Shown piece by piece: positions 22,697-31,481 of a stretch of DNA of 64,000 nt. The DNA lies in assembly GCA_964438865.1 (NCBI GenBank), contig CAYTMI010000009.1:1-64000 (forward strand). The letters run 5' to 3'. This stretch comes from G016234445 sp964438865. GTDB lineage: Bacteria; Chloroflexota; Dehalococcoidia; Tepidiformales; Tepidiformaceae. Numbering within the stretch: position 1 is the first letter of the stretch; the number at the start of each line of letters is the position of its first letter. The notes below the pieces were generated by a model. The model made no database searches, was not told the origin of the DNA, and saw only the letters and a program-made list of their open reading frames with translations. The position numbers and the translations under genes are program-made.

Positions 22697-25600
22697 GTGT
22701 ACCTCAAGAAGCTGTCTATCCAGGGCTTCAAGAGCTTCGCCACCCGGACGACTTTCGAGTACGGCAACGGGATCACCGCCGTCGTCGGCCCCAACGGCTC
22801 GGGCAAGAGCAACGTCGCCGACGCCATCCGCTGGGTCCTCGGCGAACAGAGCATCCGCCTCCTTCGCGCCCGAAAGCAGGAAGACGTCATCTTCTCCGGG
22901 ACGAGCAGCCGGGCGGCCGTGGGCATGGCCGAAGTCGTGCTCACGCTCGACAACGAAGACCGCTGGCTGCCGGTCGAATTCGCGGAAGTGGAAGTTGGCC
23001 GTCGCGTTTACCGCAATGGTGAGTCCGAATACCTCCTGAACGGCTCTCGCGTCCGCCTCCGCGACGTCATCGACCTCCTGATGAAGGGGGACGTTGGCCA
23101 GAACAGCTACACGATCATGGGCCAGGGGCTCGTCGACGAAGTCCTGAGCATGACGCCGGACGAACGCCGGTCGTTCCTCGACGAAGCCGCGGACGTCAAG
23201 CGCTTCCGGGTGAAGATCAAGGAGGCCCAGGACCGCCTCGCCGCCACCAGGGAGAACATGGCGAAGGTCAACATCGTCATCGGCGAGATCGAACCGCGCC
23301 TTGCTCAGCTCAGCCGCCAGGCCGAACGCGCCGCCCAGCACGCGAAGCTTTCAGCCGAACTGGGTGAAGCGCTCCGCACCTACTATGGCTACCGCTGGGC
23401 CGAGTCCCACAACGCGGTCGTCCGGGCCCGGGCCGGGCTGGACCAGCGGGTCGCCGAACAGGCCGCCGCCCAGGAGCGGGTGACCCAGCTGAAGGAACAG
23501 CTCCGGGCCCTTGGCGACGAGATCCGCAAGCGCCGCGAAGCCATCTCCCGCCGCGACACGCGGAGCCTGGACATCGACCAGCGCCTGGCCTCGGTGGAGC
23601 AATCGACCGCCCTCGACCGGGAGCGGCACGCCATGGTCGCCTCCCGCGCCGAAGAGCTACGGCTGGAGATTGAAGCCGTCGAGGCCGAGAAGATGACGCT
23701 CTCCACCACCGATGTGGATGAGGGCCGCCGCGGGCTCGAAGTCGTCGAAGAGGCGGAACAGGCGAAGGCCCATCTCGCCAGTTGCCGCGAAGCAATGGAG
23801 ATGGCGGAACGGGAGTACGCCACGGTCCGCAGCCATGTCCACGAACTGCGTGACGGCGCCGAAGCGGATGAGCGCCGCGCCGGTGGCGCCGCCGCCGACC
23901 GCGAAGCCGCCACCCGCCGCATCGCCGAACTCGAACGCGAAGGCGAGCAGCTGGTGGTCCGCCGCAAGCAGCTCTTGCTCGAGTTAATCGCCTACGGCCG
24001 GCGCTTCATGGAACTGCGTGAACGCACCTGGCAGGCGGAGAGCGAACTGGGGGCTGCCCGTGACGACGCCGAAGACGCCCGCGACCGTCTCCTCCGGGTC
24101 CAGGACGAAGTGCGGTCGTACGAACAGGCGTCGAACCAGGACCTCCGTGAACTGGACCACCTCGAAGGCCGCCTTGATGCCCTCCGCCGCGTCCAGGCCG
24201 AGCACGACGGTGTCGCCGCGGGGACGCGCAACGTCTTGATCATGGGCCAGGCGCTGATCGAAGGGGTCCAGCCCGGGAGCCTCGGGGAGCCGCCCGAGAT
24301 CCAGGGCGTGGTCGGCCTCCTGGCGCGCCAGTTGAAGGTGCCGGCAGGCATGGAGACCGCGGTTAACGCGGCGCTCGAACAGCGCCTCCACGCCGTCATC
24401 GTCGAAAACGAACAGGTCGCGCTCCAGGCAGTGGAGGCGCTCCAGCACCGCCGCCATGGCCGCGCCCAGTTCCTCCCGCTCGACACGGTCCGCCACGTGT
24501 ACCCGCTGAACCTTCAGAAGGAACGCGGGGTCGTCGGCGTCGCGGCGAAGCTCGTCCGCTGCGAGACCAAGTTCCGCCCCCTCGTCGATACGCTGCTCGG
24601 GCGCGTGATCATCGTCGAGGACGTCCAGGCCGGGCTCCGGATGATTCGCCGCAGCCTGGGCTCCGTGGTCACGCTCGACGGCACCTACATCGAACAGACC
24701 GGGGTCATCACCGGCGGTGCGAGCGGGGCCGAGGAGTCCGCGTTCACCCGCCAGCGCGAAATGGAGGAGCTCCCGGAGCGCATCACCGAACTCCGCGACC
24801 GCACCGCGGTAAGCGCCCACCAGTTGCAGAACGCCCGCCAGGCGATCGAACAGCTTGCCACCCGGTCGCACGAAGCGGAGTCCGCCTACGACGCCCTCCG
24901 CCGCGGGCTTGATGCTGCGCGCACGGAACTGGAGCGCGAACGCGACCGTCTCCACCGCCTTCGCCGCGAGATGGACGCCGTGAACTCCAAGCGCACCGGC
25001 ATCGCCCGGGAACGGGAAGGCCGCGAACGGGCCGTCGCCCAAGCGACCCAGGCCGAGGCCCAGCTCAGTGGCCGCCGCGACGAACGCCGCACGACGATGG
25101 CCGCGCTGGAGGCCGACCTCAACGCCGCCACGACCCGCCGGGAGAACGCACTCAAGGCCGTCTCCAAGGCGAGCGGGCGGCTGGCCTCGGTCGATGGCGA
25201 GCGGCGTACGCTGCTGCTCATGCGGGAACAGCACGAGAAGGCGATCGAGCGGCTCGCCAACCAGATTGCGGGCCGCCGGCTCCAGGCGAAGAACCTCGAA
25301 CTCGAAGCGAACGTGATCAGCGAGCGCCTCAACCGGCTCCAGTCCCAACATCAGGCCATCCTCCTCGAACGCGAGCGCTTCTCCGACGACGCCGCGCCCG
25401 ACCGCGACGAACTCCACCGCTTCGAAGCCCACGAGCGCCAGGTCCAGGAGGACTACCAGGACGCCCAGTCCAGCCTCCTCGCCATCGAACGCCGCCGGCT
25501 CGACGTAGAGACGGAGGTCGGCCGCGCCCAGGAACACATCGAGACGCTTCGCCTGGAGATGGAACGCGAAGGCCTTGCCGCGGACCGCGGGGGCCGGGTC

Positions 25601-26347
25601 GTCGCCATCGAAGAAGCCGCCGCCGGTGGAGAGAGCGCGACCGAAGAAGCCGGCGCCCCTCGCGTCCAGGGAGGCGCGCTGCTTGATGTCGGCGAGGCGA
25701 GGGAGAAGATAGAGGACCTCCGCCGCCAGATTCGCCGCATCGGCCCGATCAACGAGGAGGCCCCCGAGGACTACCGCGAAAGCCAGGAGCGCTACGAGTT
25801 CCTCACCACCCAGATGCGCGACCTTGCCGACGCCGAGGCTCAACTGCGTGAGGTTATTGGCGACCTGAACGAAGAGATCCGGAGCCGCTTCGGGGTCACC
25901 TTCCAGCAGGTGAACAAGGCCTTCGGCGAATACTTCGACGCGTTCTTCGGTGGAGGGAGCGCGTCCCTCATGCTCACCGACCCGGACAACATGGCCGAGG
26001 CCGGGATCGAGATTGAGGCACAGCCGCCGGGCAAGCGGATCAAGAGTCTCAGCCTGCTTTCCGGCGGAGAGCGATCCCTGACCGCGGTGGCCCTCCTCTT
26101 CGCCCTGCTTTCGGCGAACCCCGCCCCCTTCTGCGTGCTGGATGAGGTCGATGCTGCGCTCGACGAGGCCAACGTCGGCCGGTTCACCGCCGCCTTGAAG
26201 AAGCTGGCCGAGCGCACCCAGTTCCTGATCGTCACTCACAACCGGCGGACGGTGGAGGTTGCGGACGCCATCTACGGCGTTTCGATGGGCAAGGACGGGC
26301 TCTCGAAGGTGCTTTCCCTGCGCATCGCCGACATGCCCCAGAACTGA
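22697..26347 (+). CDS. smc: Chromosome segregation ATPase SMC
   Basis: Predicted 1216-residue condensin core that compacts and segregates the chromosome with ScpA and ScpB. Walker A GPNGSGKSN is at residues 31-39. A long coiled coil, the hinge at about 535-680 (from GVVGLLARQLKV), a second coiled coil, and the C-terminal head with LSGGERSLTAVALLFALL (about residue 1120) and Walker B FCVLDEVDAALDEANV follow. Full length for the family. The GTG at 22697 was chosen because YLKKLSIQGFKSF is the family start and GGAGG lies six bases upstream. A Gly/Ala/Glu-rich insert near residues 975-1000 interrupts the second coil. Confidence 0.97.
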   Translation: MYLKKLSIQGFKSFATRTTFEYGNGITAVVGPNGSGKSNVADAIRWVLGEQSIRLLRARKQEDVIFSGTSSRAAVGMAEVVLTLDNEDRWLPVEFAEVEVGRRVYRNGESEYLLNGSRVRLRDVIDLLMKGDVGQNSYTIMGQGLVDEVLSMTPDERRSFLDEAADVKRFRVKIKEAQDRLAATRENMAKVNIVIGEIEPRLAQLSRQAERAAQHAKLSAELGEALRTYYGYRWAESHNAVVRARAGLDQRVAEQAAAQERVTQLKEQLRALGDEIRKRREAISRRDTRSLDIDQRLASVEQSTALDRERHAMVASRAEELRLEIEAVEAEKMTLSTTDVDEGRRGLEVVEEAEQAKAHLASCREAMEMAEREYATVRSHVHELRDGAEADERRAGGAAADREAATRRIAELEREGEQLVVRRKQLLLELIAYGRRFMELRERTWQAESELGAARDDAEDARDRLLRVQDEVRSYEQASNQDLRELDHLEGRLDALRRVQAEHDGVAAGTRNVLIMGQALIEGVQPGSLGEPPEIQGVVGLLARQLKVPAGMETAVNAALEQRLHAVIVENEQVALQAVEALQHRRHGRAQFLPLDTVRHVYPLNLQKERGVVGVAAKLVRCETKFRPLVDTLLGRVIIVEDVQAGLRMIRRSLGSVVTLDGTYIEQTGVITGGASGAEESAFTRQREMEELPERITELRDRTAVSAHQLQNARQAIEQLATRSHEAESAYDALRRGLDAARTELERERDRLHRLRREMDAVNSKRTGIAREREGRERAVAQATQAEAQLSGRRDERRTTMAALEADLNAATTRRENALKAVSKASGRLASVDGERRTLLLMREQHEKAIERLANQIAGRRLQAKNLELEANVISERLNRLQSQHQAILLERERFSDDAAPDRDELHRFEAHERQVQEDYQDAQSSLLAIERRRLDVETEVGRAQEHIETLRLEMEREGLAADRGGRVVAIEEAAAGGESATEEAGAPRVQGGALLDVGEAREKIEDLRRQIRRIGPINEEAPEDYRESQERYEFLTTQMRDLADAEAQLREVIGDLNEEIRSRFGVTFQQVNKAFGEYFDAFFGGGSASLMLTDPDNMAEAGIEIEAQPPGKRIKSLSLLSGGERSLTAVALLFALLSANPAPFCVLDEVDAALDEANVGRFTAALKKLAERTQFLIVTHNRRTVEVADAIYGVSMGKDGLSKVLSLRIADMPQN

Positions 26348-26400
26348 CCGTTACCGGGCAGCCGCCTACCATCCGGGGACGACCACCAAAGGAGCGCCGC

Positions 26401-27426
26401 GTGCGGTTTTGGGGCAGGAAAGCCACCCTCGAAGCTGAACCAGGGGCCGCGGCCGCCACGCCAGCCGGGGAAGACATCGTCCTCGCGCCCGAGGAGGTGG
26501 ACGAGGTCCACGAACAGACCGAACGCGCGGTCGAACGCACCCGCCGCGGATGGCTGAGCCGGCTGGGCGGCCTCTTCGAACGGGCCGACTTCACGGAAGA
26601 ACTCTGGGACGACCTTGAAGAGACGCTGATCGCCTCCGATGCCGGGCTGGCCACCACCGGCGCGATCATCGCCGGGGTAAAGAAGCGCGTGAAGGACGAG
26701 GGGATAAAGCAGGGAGACCGCGTCCGGGAAGTGCTCCGCGACGAACTCCTCGCCACTCTCAATGAGCCCCACGGGAGTGTCCCGGCCTGGGCCCGCGAAG
26801 ATGCCCCCGTGCCGCTGATCATTCTCGTGATTGGGGTGAACGGCGCGGGCAAGACCACGAGCATCGCCAAGCTTGCCCACGCCTTCAAGTCCGACGGGGC
26901 CACGGTCTTCCTTGCCGCCGCAGACACGTTCCGCGCCGCCGCCAGCGAGCAGTTGAAGGTCTGGGGCGAGCGCGCCGGCGTCCGTGTTATCGCTCACCAG
27001 CCGGGCGCCGACCCCGGTGCGGTCGTCTTCGATACCCTTTCGGCTGCCGAGAGCGCAAAGGCCGAGATCGTGATCGTCGACACCGCCGGCCGCCTCCATA
27101 CGAAGACGAACCTCATGGAGGAGCTGAAGAAGATCAACCGCGTGGTCCAGCGCAACTACCCGGAGGCGCCGCACGAAACCCTGCTTGTGCTCGACGCGAC
27201 CAGTGGCCAGAACGGCCTCGCCCAGGCGCGGACCTTCACCGCCGCCGTTGGCGTGACGGGCATTGTCCTGGCGAAGCTGGACGGCACGGCCAAGGGCGGC
27301 ATCGTGTTCGCCATCGCCCACGAGCTGGGGATCCCGGTGCGGTTCATCGGCACAGGCGAGAAGATCACCGACCTTGCCCCCTTCGACCCGCACGAGTTCG
27401 TCGATTCGCTGCTGGCTGAGGGCTAA
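26401..27426 (+). CDS. ftsY: Signal recognition particle receptor FtsY
   Basis: Predicted 341-residue GTPase that receives ribosome-SRP complexes at the membrane. An acidic N-terminal segment of about 45 residues is followed by the N domain and the NG GTPase: G1 GVNGAGKTTS (about residue 145), DTFRAAASEQL, G3 DTAGRLHTKTNLMEEL (about 227), G4 TKLD-type AKLDGTAKGG (about 290), and the terminal GEKITDLAPFDP. GTG start with AAAGGAG upstream. It is co-transcribed with smc and four bases ahead of the membrane-protein operon. Confidence 0.96.
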   Translation: MRFWGRKATLEAEPGAAAATPAGEDIVLAPEEVDEVHEQTERAVERTRRGWLSRLGGLFERADFTEELWDDLEETLIASDAGLATTGAIIAGVKKRVKDEGIKQGDRVREVLRDELLATLNEPHGSVPAWAREDAPVPLIILVIGVNGAGKTTSIAKLAHAFKSDGATVFLAAADTFRAAASEQLKVWGERAGVRVIAHQPGADPGAVVFDTLSAAESAKAEIVIVDTAGRLHTKTNLMEELKKINRVVQRNYPEAPHETLLVLDATSGQNGLAQARTFTAAVGVTGIVLAKLDGTAKGGIVFAIAHELGIPVRFIGTGEKITDLAPFDPHEFVDSLLAEG

Positions 27427-27429
27427 GGC

Positions 27430-29841
27430 ATGACGGACGTCCTGGCATTCTGGGGCGTCTCTCTCCTGGCCGGCGCCCTCGCGCTGCCCATGGCCTTCCG
27501 CCTCCTCCGCCGGTTTCCCGATGCCGGGGCCGGGCTGAGCTTCCCGCTCGGACTGGCTCTCCTCGGCTACGGCTACTTCATTCTCCGGGTGGTGGACGTG
27601 CTGCCGTCGGGGCGGGCGGGATACCTGCTGGCGTTTGGGCTGTTCGCCCTGGTTTCGGCGCTGGTGGCCGGGCGCGATCGCCACTTCGCTGCCACCCTCC
27701 GCCGGTCTCTGCCTGCCCTGATCACAACCGGCGGCCTTTTCACGCTCGCCTTCTTCAGCTACACGGCCTTCCGTTCGTACACCGCAGACATCGCCGGCAC
27801 CGAACAGCCGATGGACCTGATGTACCTGAACGCCACGATCGAGTCGCCAGACTACCCGCCGGATGACCCCTGGCTCTCGGGCCACGACGCAAGCTACTAC
27901 TACTTCGGCTACCTCCAGGCGGGGGTGCTGACGGCGACCGCGGGCGTCCCGGCCTCCGTCGGCTACAACCTCGGGCTCGCCTACACCTTCGCCGCCGCGG
28001 CGACAGGGGTGGCGTCGCTTGCCTTTGCCCTGGCCCGATGGGTGCTCGGCAGCGCCGCACAACGGTGGGCACTCGGTGCCTCGGCGCTGAGTCTCTTCCT
28101 CTTGCTGTTTCTCGGGTCGCTGGCGGGAGTATTCGAACTTGCGGCCGCGCACGAACGCTACAACACGGGCGTCTACGAAGCGTTCGGGGTCGAACAGCTG
28201 TTGCCCTGCGCGCCCGGCGAAGCTACGGACTGTTACGCCGGGCCGACGCCGCGGAGCACAACCTGGTATCCGACCGAGTTCTGGTTCTGGTTCCGGGACA
28301 CGCGCGTCATCCCGGACACCATCACCGAAGCGCCGTTCTTCAGCTTCCTCCTCGGCGACCTCCACCCCCACGTCATGTCGATCCCACTGGTCCTCCTCTC
28401 GCTCGGGCTCAGTGCTTCCGTCTGGCGTGGGCGCGGGAAGCTGGACTGGCGCCGCCACCGCCTGGCGCCGTTCGAACTGGTAGCCTTCGCCATCCTCTTC
28501 GGCGCCCTCGCCTTCGAAAACGCCTGGGATGTGCTGACGTTCACCGCCGTCTTCGCGGTGGCTGCCCTGCTTCGCAACCTCCGGGCCGCGCCGCTGCTCG
28601 AAGCGCTCGCCGGGGCCGTGACATTCGTTGCCCCGGTCGCCGTCCTTGGAGTGGCAGCCTACGTCCCGTGGTACCTGGACTTCAGTTCGCAGGCCGCCGG
28701 CTTCTACCCCTACGTGGGCGAGGGGACCAGGCCGGCGCATGCGTTCCTCCAATTCGGCCCGCTCCTGCTCTGCGCGGTGCTTGCCTTCGCATGGTGTCTG
28801 CGCCGCACGGACCGCAACGTCCTCTTCGCGGCGGCCCCGTTCACGGCGTGGGTCCCGCTCCTGCCACTGCTGCTCTGGATCAGCTTGAGCGTTTACCACG
28901 GCCAGTTCGGCGATGCCACGGACGCCCGCGGAAGCGGGGGGTGGGTGACGCTGGCGATCTACGGGGCGGTCACCTGGGCACTGGTCACGGCCCTTGTCGC
29001 GCTTTCCCTGCGGCGAAGTGCCGCCGTCCTTCCCGTTGGCCTCCTCGCGGTCGCGGTGTTGCTCCTCTTCGGGTCGGAGCTGTTCTACATCAAGGACGTG
29101 TTCGCGGGTTCGGTCCCCCGGCTGAACACGGTCTTCAAGCTGTCTTACCAGGCGTGGATCCTGCTCGCGGTTGGTGGGGGGGTGGCATTCGTCGCTGCCC
29201 TGCGCGGGGCATGGTCCGGCCGAGCGGCTGCCGGGTGGGCGGCTGCCCCGGTGGCGGGCGTGCTGGCCCTCGGTGGCGTCTACGCCGTTATCGCCATCCC
29301 CAACCGTACCGAGGCATTCAGCCGGGAGACCTCCATCGACGGCCTCGCCTTCGTCGCGCGCGGCGACCCCGACGAGTACGCGCTGGTGCGCTGGATCCAG
29401 GACAACGTCCCCCCGGGCACTGTCATCGTGGAAGCATCGGGGCGGGCCTGGGGCCGTGACGGGAACGGCAACGCTACGGTCACCAACGCGGGCAGCGACT
29501 ACAGCGACTCTGGCCGCATGAGCGCGCGCACGGGGCGGCCCACGCCGATCGGCTGGTACTTCCACGAAGTGCAGTGGCGGGGCGACACTGCAGCGAACCA
29601 TGCAGAGTTCTCCCGCCGCCAGGATCTCGTCGATAGCGCCTACGTTGCGGTGGACCGGACCACGGTGCTCCGGGTGATGGCCGAATTCGGCGCCGAATAC
29701 CTTGTCGTCGGCAGGATCGAGCGGCAGCGGTTCCCGGGTAACCTCCTGCAGCCGTTCGATGGAGTGCTCGACCTGGCGTTCGAGTCGGGCGACCTTCGCA
29801 TCTACCGCCTACCGGTGGAGGAGGGGGCCGCCGCACCATGA
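27430..29841 (+). CDS. DUF2298 (Chlor_Arch_YYY) polytopic membrane protein
   Basis: Predicted 803-residue membrane protein with many hydrophobic segments. It carries the DUF2298 hallmarks: DLMYLNATIESPDYPPDDPW, the SYYYFGYL motif, and FFSFLLGDLHPHVMSIP, with a C-terminal extracytoplasmic domain after about residue 640. The family occurs mainly in Chloroflexi and archaea (TIGR03662) and is placed with GT-C-type glycosyltransferases. It opens a five-gene run with 1-4 nt overlaps (28-nt gap only before the fourth gene) that also contains an Agl23-like protein, so transfer of lipid-linked sugars at the membrane is a fair guess. No biochemical role is proven. Confidence 0.88.
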   Translation: MTDVLAFWGVSLLAGALALPMAFRLLRRFPDAGAGLSFPLGLALLGYGYFILRVVDVLPSGRAGYLLAFGLFALVSALVAGRDRHFAATLRRSLPALITTGGLFTLAFFSYTAFRSYTADIAGTEQPMDLMYLNATIESPDYPPDDPWLSGHDASYYYFGYLQAGVLTATAGVPASVGYNLGLAYTFAAAATGVASLAFALARWVLGSAAQRWALGASALSLFLLLFLGSLAGVFELAAAHERYNTGVYEAFGVEQLLPCAPGEATDCYAGPTPRSTTWYPTEFWFWFRDTRVIPDTITEAPFFSFLLGDLHPHVMSIPLVLLSLGLSASVWRGRGKLDWRRHRLAPFELVAFAILFGALAFENAWDVLTFTAVFAVAALLRNLRAAPLLEALAGAVTFVAPVAVLGVAAYVPWYLDFSSQAAGFYPYVGEGTRPAHAFLQFGPLLLCAVLAFAWCLRRTDRNVLFAAAPFTAWVPLLPLLLWISLSVYHGQFGDATDARGSGGWVTLAIYGAVTWALVTALVALSLRRSAAVLPVGLLAVAVLLLFGSELFYIKDVFAGSVPRLNTVFKLSYQAWILLAVGGGVAFVAALRGAWSGRAAAGWAAAPVAGVLALGGVYAVIAIPNRTEAFSRETSIDGLAFVARGDPDEYALVRWIQDNVPPGTVIVEASGRAWGRDGNGNATVTNAGSDYSDSGRMSARTGRPTPIGWYFHEVQWRGDTAANHAEFSRRQDLVDSAYVAVDRTTVLRVMAEFGAEYLVVGRIERQRFPGNLLQPFDGVLDLAFESGDLRIYRLPVEEGAAAP

Positions 29842-31481
29842 CCGAACCCTCCGCAACGCCGGGCCACTCCGCCGGTCGCGGCTTTGAAATCTCCCTCGCG
29901 GCCGTTCTCTGGTTCGTTGCAACCGCGATTTTCGTGGGTCTTCGCCTTGGCCCCACCTGGCAGGCACCGGTCGGCGGGGCCGAACTCGCCCACCTTTCGG
30001 GAGCATGGCAGGCCCATTCGGATATCAGCGACGCGCGCTTCGCCCCATCGCTCTTCCAGGCGATCTGCGCGCTTCTGTTCAGTTGGACCACTTCCGAGGT
30101 CCCGGCCCGAATCCTCGCCTTCGCGGCGACCGCGACGGTGCCCGGCGCTATCTACTGCCTGCGCCCGCGCCTCGGCGAGGCCGGCGCCCTGCTCGCACTG
30201 CTGGTCCTCGCCCTCGACGCGCCCGCAATCCTCCTCGGTTCAACGGCTACCGCGATGGGCTTCGACCTGGCCATCACGGTATGGCTCTTTGTCGCGCTTG
30301 ACCGCGGCCTGCCTGCGCCGTGGGGATGGGGCGTCCTCGGGTTCCTGGTCGCCACGGCGGGGCCGCTGGCGTTGCCGCTTGCCGCCGGGGCAGCGACGGT
30401 GGCGTTCGTCCGTCGCGAACAGCCCCCGCGAGCGGCGCTCATCAGTGGCGTGGTGGGCGTCGCGGCCGGAGTGGCCGCCGCCTCTGCCGGGTTCGGGTTC
30501 GGAGCCGACGGCGTGGTTGTTGCTCCCTTCCGGCTGCTCGACAGCGGCACCGGCGCCACCTGGTCGACGGCGACGGCCGGGCAGGTCGTCGCCCTCTACA
30601 GTTGGCCGGTGGTCGTGGGTGGCGTTGCATCCGCGCTCTGGGCCGGGCGCCGTGCCCTTCGAGAACGTACGACGGACCGAACGACATCGACTCTGCTGGC
30701 GTGGTCGGCTTTCTCGACCGCATGGCTCATCGCCAGTGCGAACGCGCACACCGCCGTCCCGGTCACGGCGCTGACCCTGCCGTTCGCGCTCCTCCTCGGG
30801 CCGGCACTTTCGGCCGCCGTCACGGCGATGGTCCGCGCCGACTGGCGATTCGCCCGCTATTTGGTCCCCGCGGCGCTGACGGCGGCCCTGATGGCGGGTG
30901 CTGTGATCGTCGATTGGGCACGGGATGACCGGGCCGGCGATGCCGACGACTGGCGGCGGGCGCTGCTCTTCGGGATTCTGGCCGTTGCTGCGGCGGTCAT
31001 TGCCGGCGCCGGGCGGCGTCGTGCGCCCGCGGTCTATGCGGTCGCGCTGGCTGCGGCGGCGATCCCGGTCCTGGCCGGGGCCGTGAATGTTGGGCTGAGT
31101 GCAATCGAAGAGCCGATTCCCTCGCCGGTGAGCCCGGCCCAGGCCAGGTTGTTGCGCGATGTCACGTTCGAACTCCAGTCCTCCGCCGGCGGCGAAATCG
31201 CCATCCACGACGGCTTCCGGGACGAGATTGCATGGCCCTTCCGCGATTCTGGCCGGGTCCTGATCGTTTCTCGCGTGCCCACCGAAGCGAACGTTGCGGT
31301 CTGGCCCGCCGCCAGCGCCCCTCCCGATGGCTTTACTCGCCTCGAAGGAGAATGGGCACTCACGCAGGAGGTCGCCCCTCCGACCGGCGAGATCCTGGAC
31401 TACCTGCGCTGGTTCATCGACCGCAACACTCTCACAGTCACGGCGGACAAGGCGATCGTGTACACGAGGAACAAAGAATGA
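29838..31481 (+). CDS. Polytopic membrane protein, GT-C-like
   Basis: Predicted 547 residues with roughly a dozen hydrophobic helices and a soluble C-terminal domain of about 110 residues (from the region VSPAQARLLRDVTFELQSS). The first loop (LGPTWQAPVGGAELAHLSG) sits where GT-C enzymes carry their catalytic acidic pair, but here the loop holds a single Glu. I do not recognise a named family. The ATG overlaps the DUF2298 stop and the Agl23-like gene overlaps this stop (both ATGA), so the three proteins are probably made together. Confidence 0.7.
   Translation: MTEPSATPGHSAGRGFEISLAAVLWFVATAIFVGLRLGPTWQAPVGGAELAHLSGAWQAHSDISDARFAPSLFQAICALLFSWTTSEVPARILAFAATATVPGAIYCLRPRLGEAGALLALLVLALDAPAILLGSTATAMGFDLAITVWLFVALDRGLPAPWGWGVLGFLVATAGPLALPLAAGAATVAFVRREQPPRAALISGVVGVAAGVAAASAGFGFGADGVVVAPFRLLDSGTGATWSTATAGQVVALYSWPVVVGGVASALWAGRRALRERTTDRTTSTLLAWSAFSTAWLIASANAHTAVPVTALTLPFALLLGPALSAAVTAMVRADWRFARYLVPAALTAALMAGAVIVDWARDDRAGDADDWRRALLFGILAVAAAVIAGAGRRRAPAVYAVALAAAAIPVLAGAVNVGLSAIEEPIPSPVSPAQARLLRDVTFELQSSAGGEIAIHDGFRDEIAWPFRDSGRVLIVSRVPTEANVAVWPAASAPPDGFTRLEGEWALTQEVAPPTGEILDYLRWFIDRNTLTVTADKAIVYTRNKE

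Noticed and set aside
23984..26239. A 751-codon minus-strand frame opposite smc
   Set aside because: Same cause. The encoded sequence mirrors the SMC coiled coil and has no independent motif.
26272..29601. A 1109-codon open frame on the minus strand opposite ftsY and the DUF2298 gene
   Set aside because: It is an antisense shadow caused by high GC at third codon positions. The plus-strand genes have complete family motifs; the minus frame reads as Arg/Gly/Glu-rich sequence without any domain.
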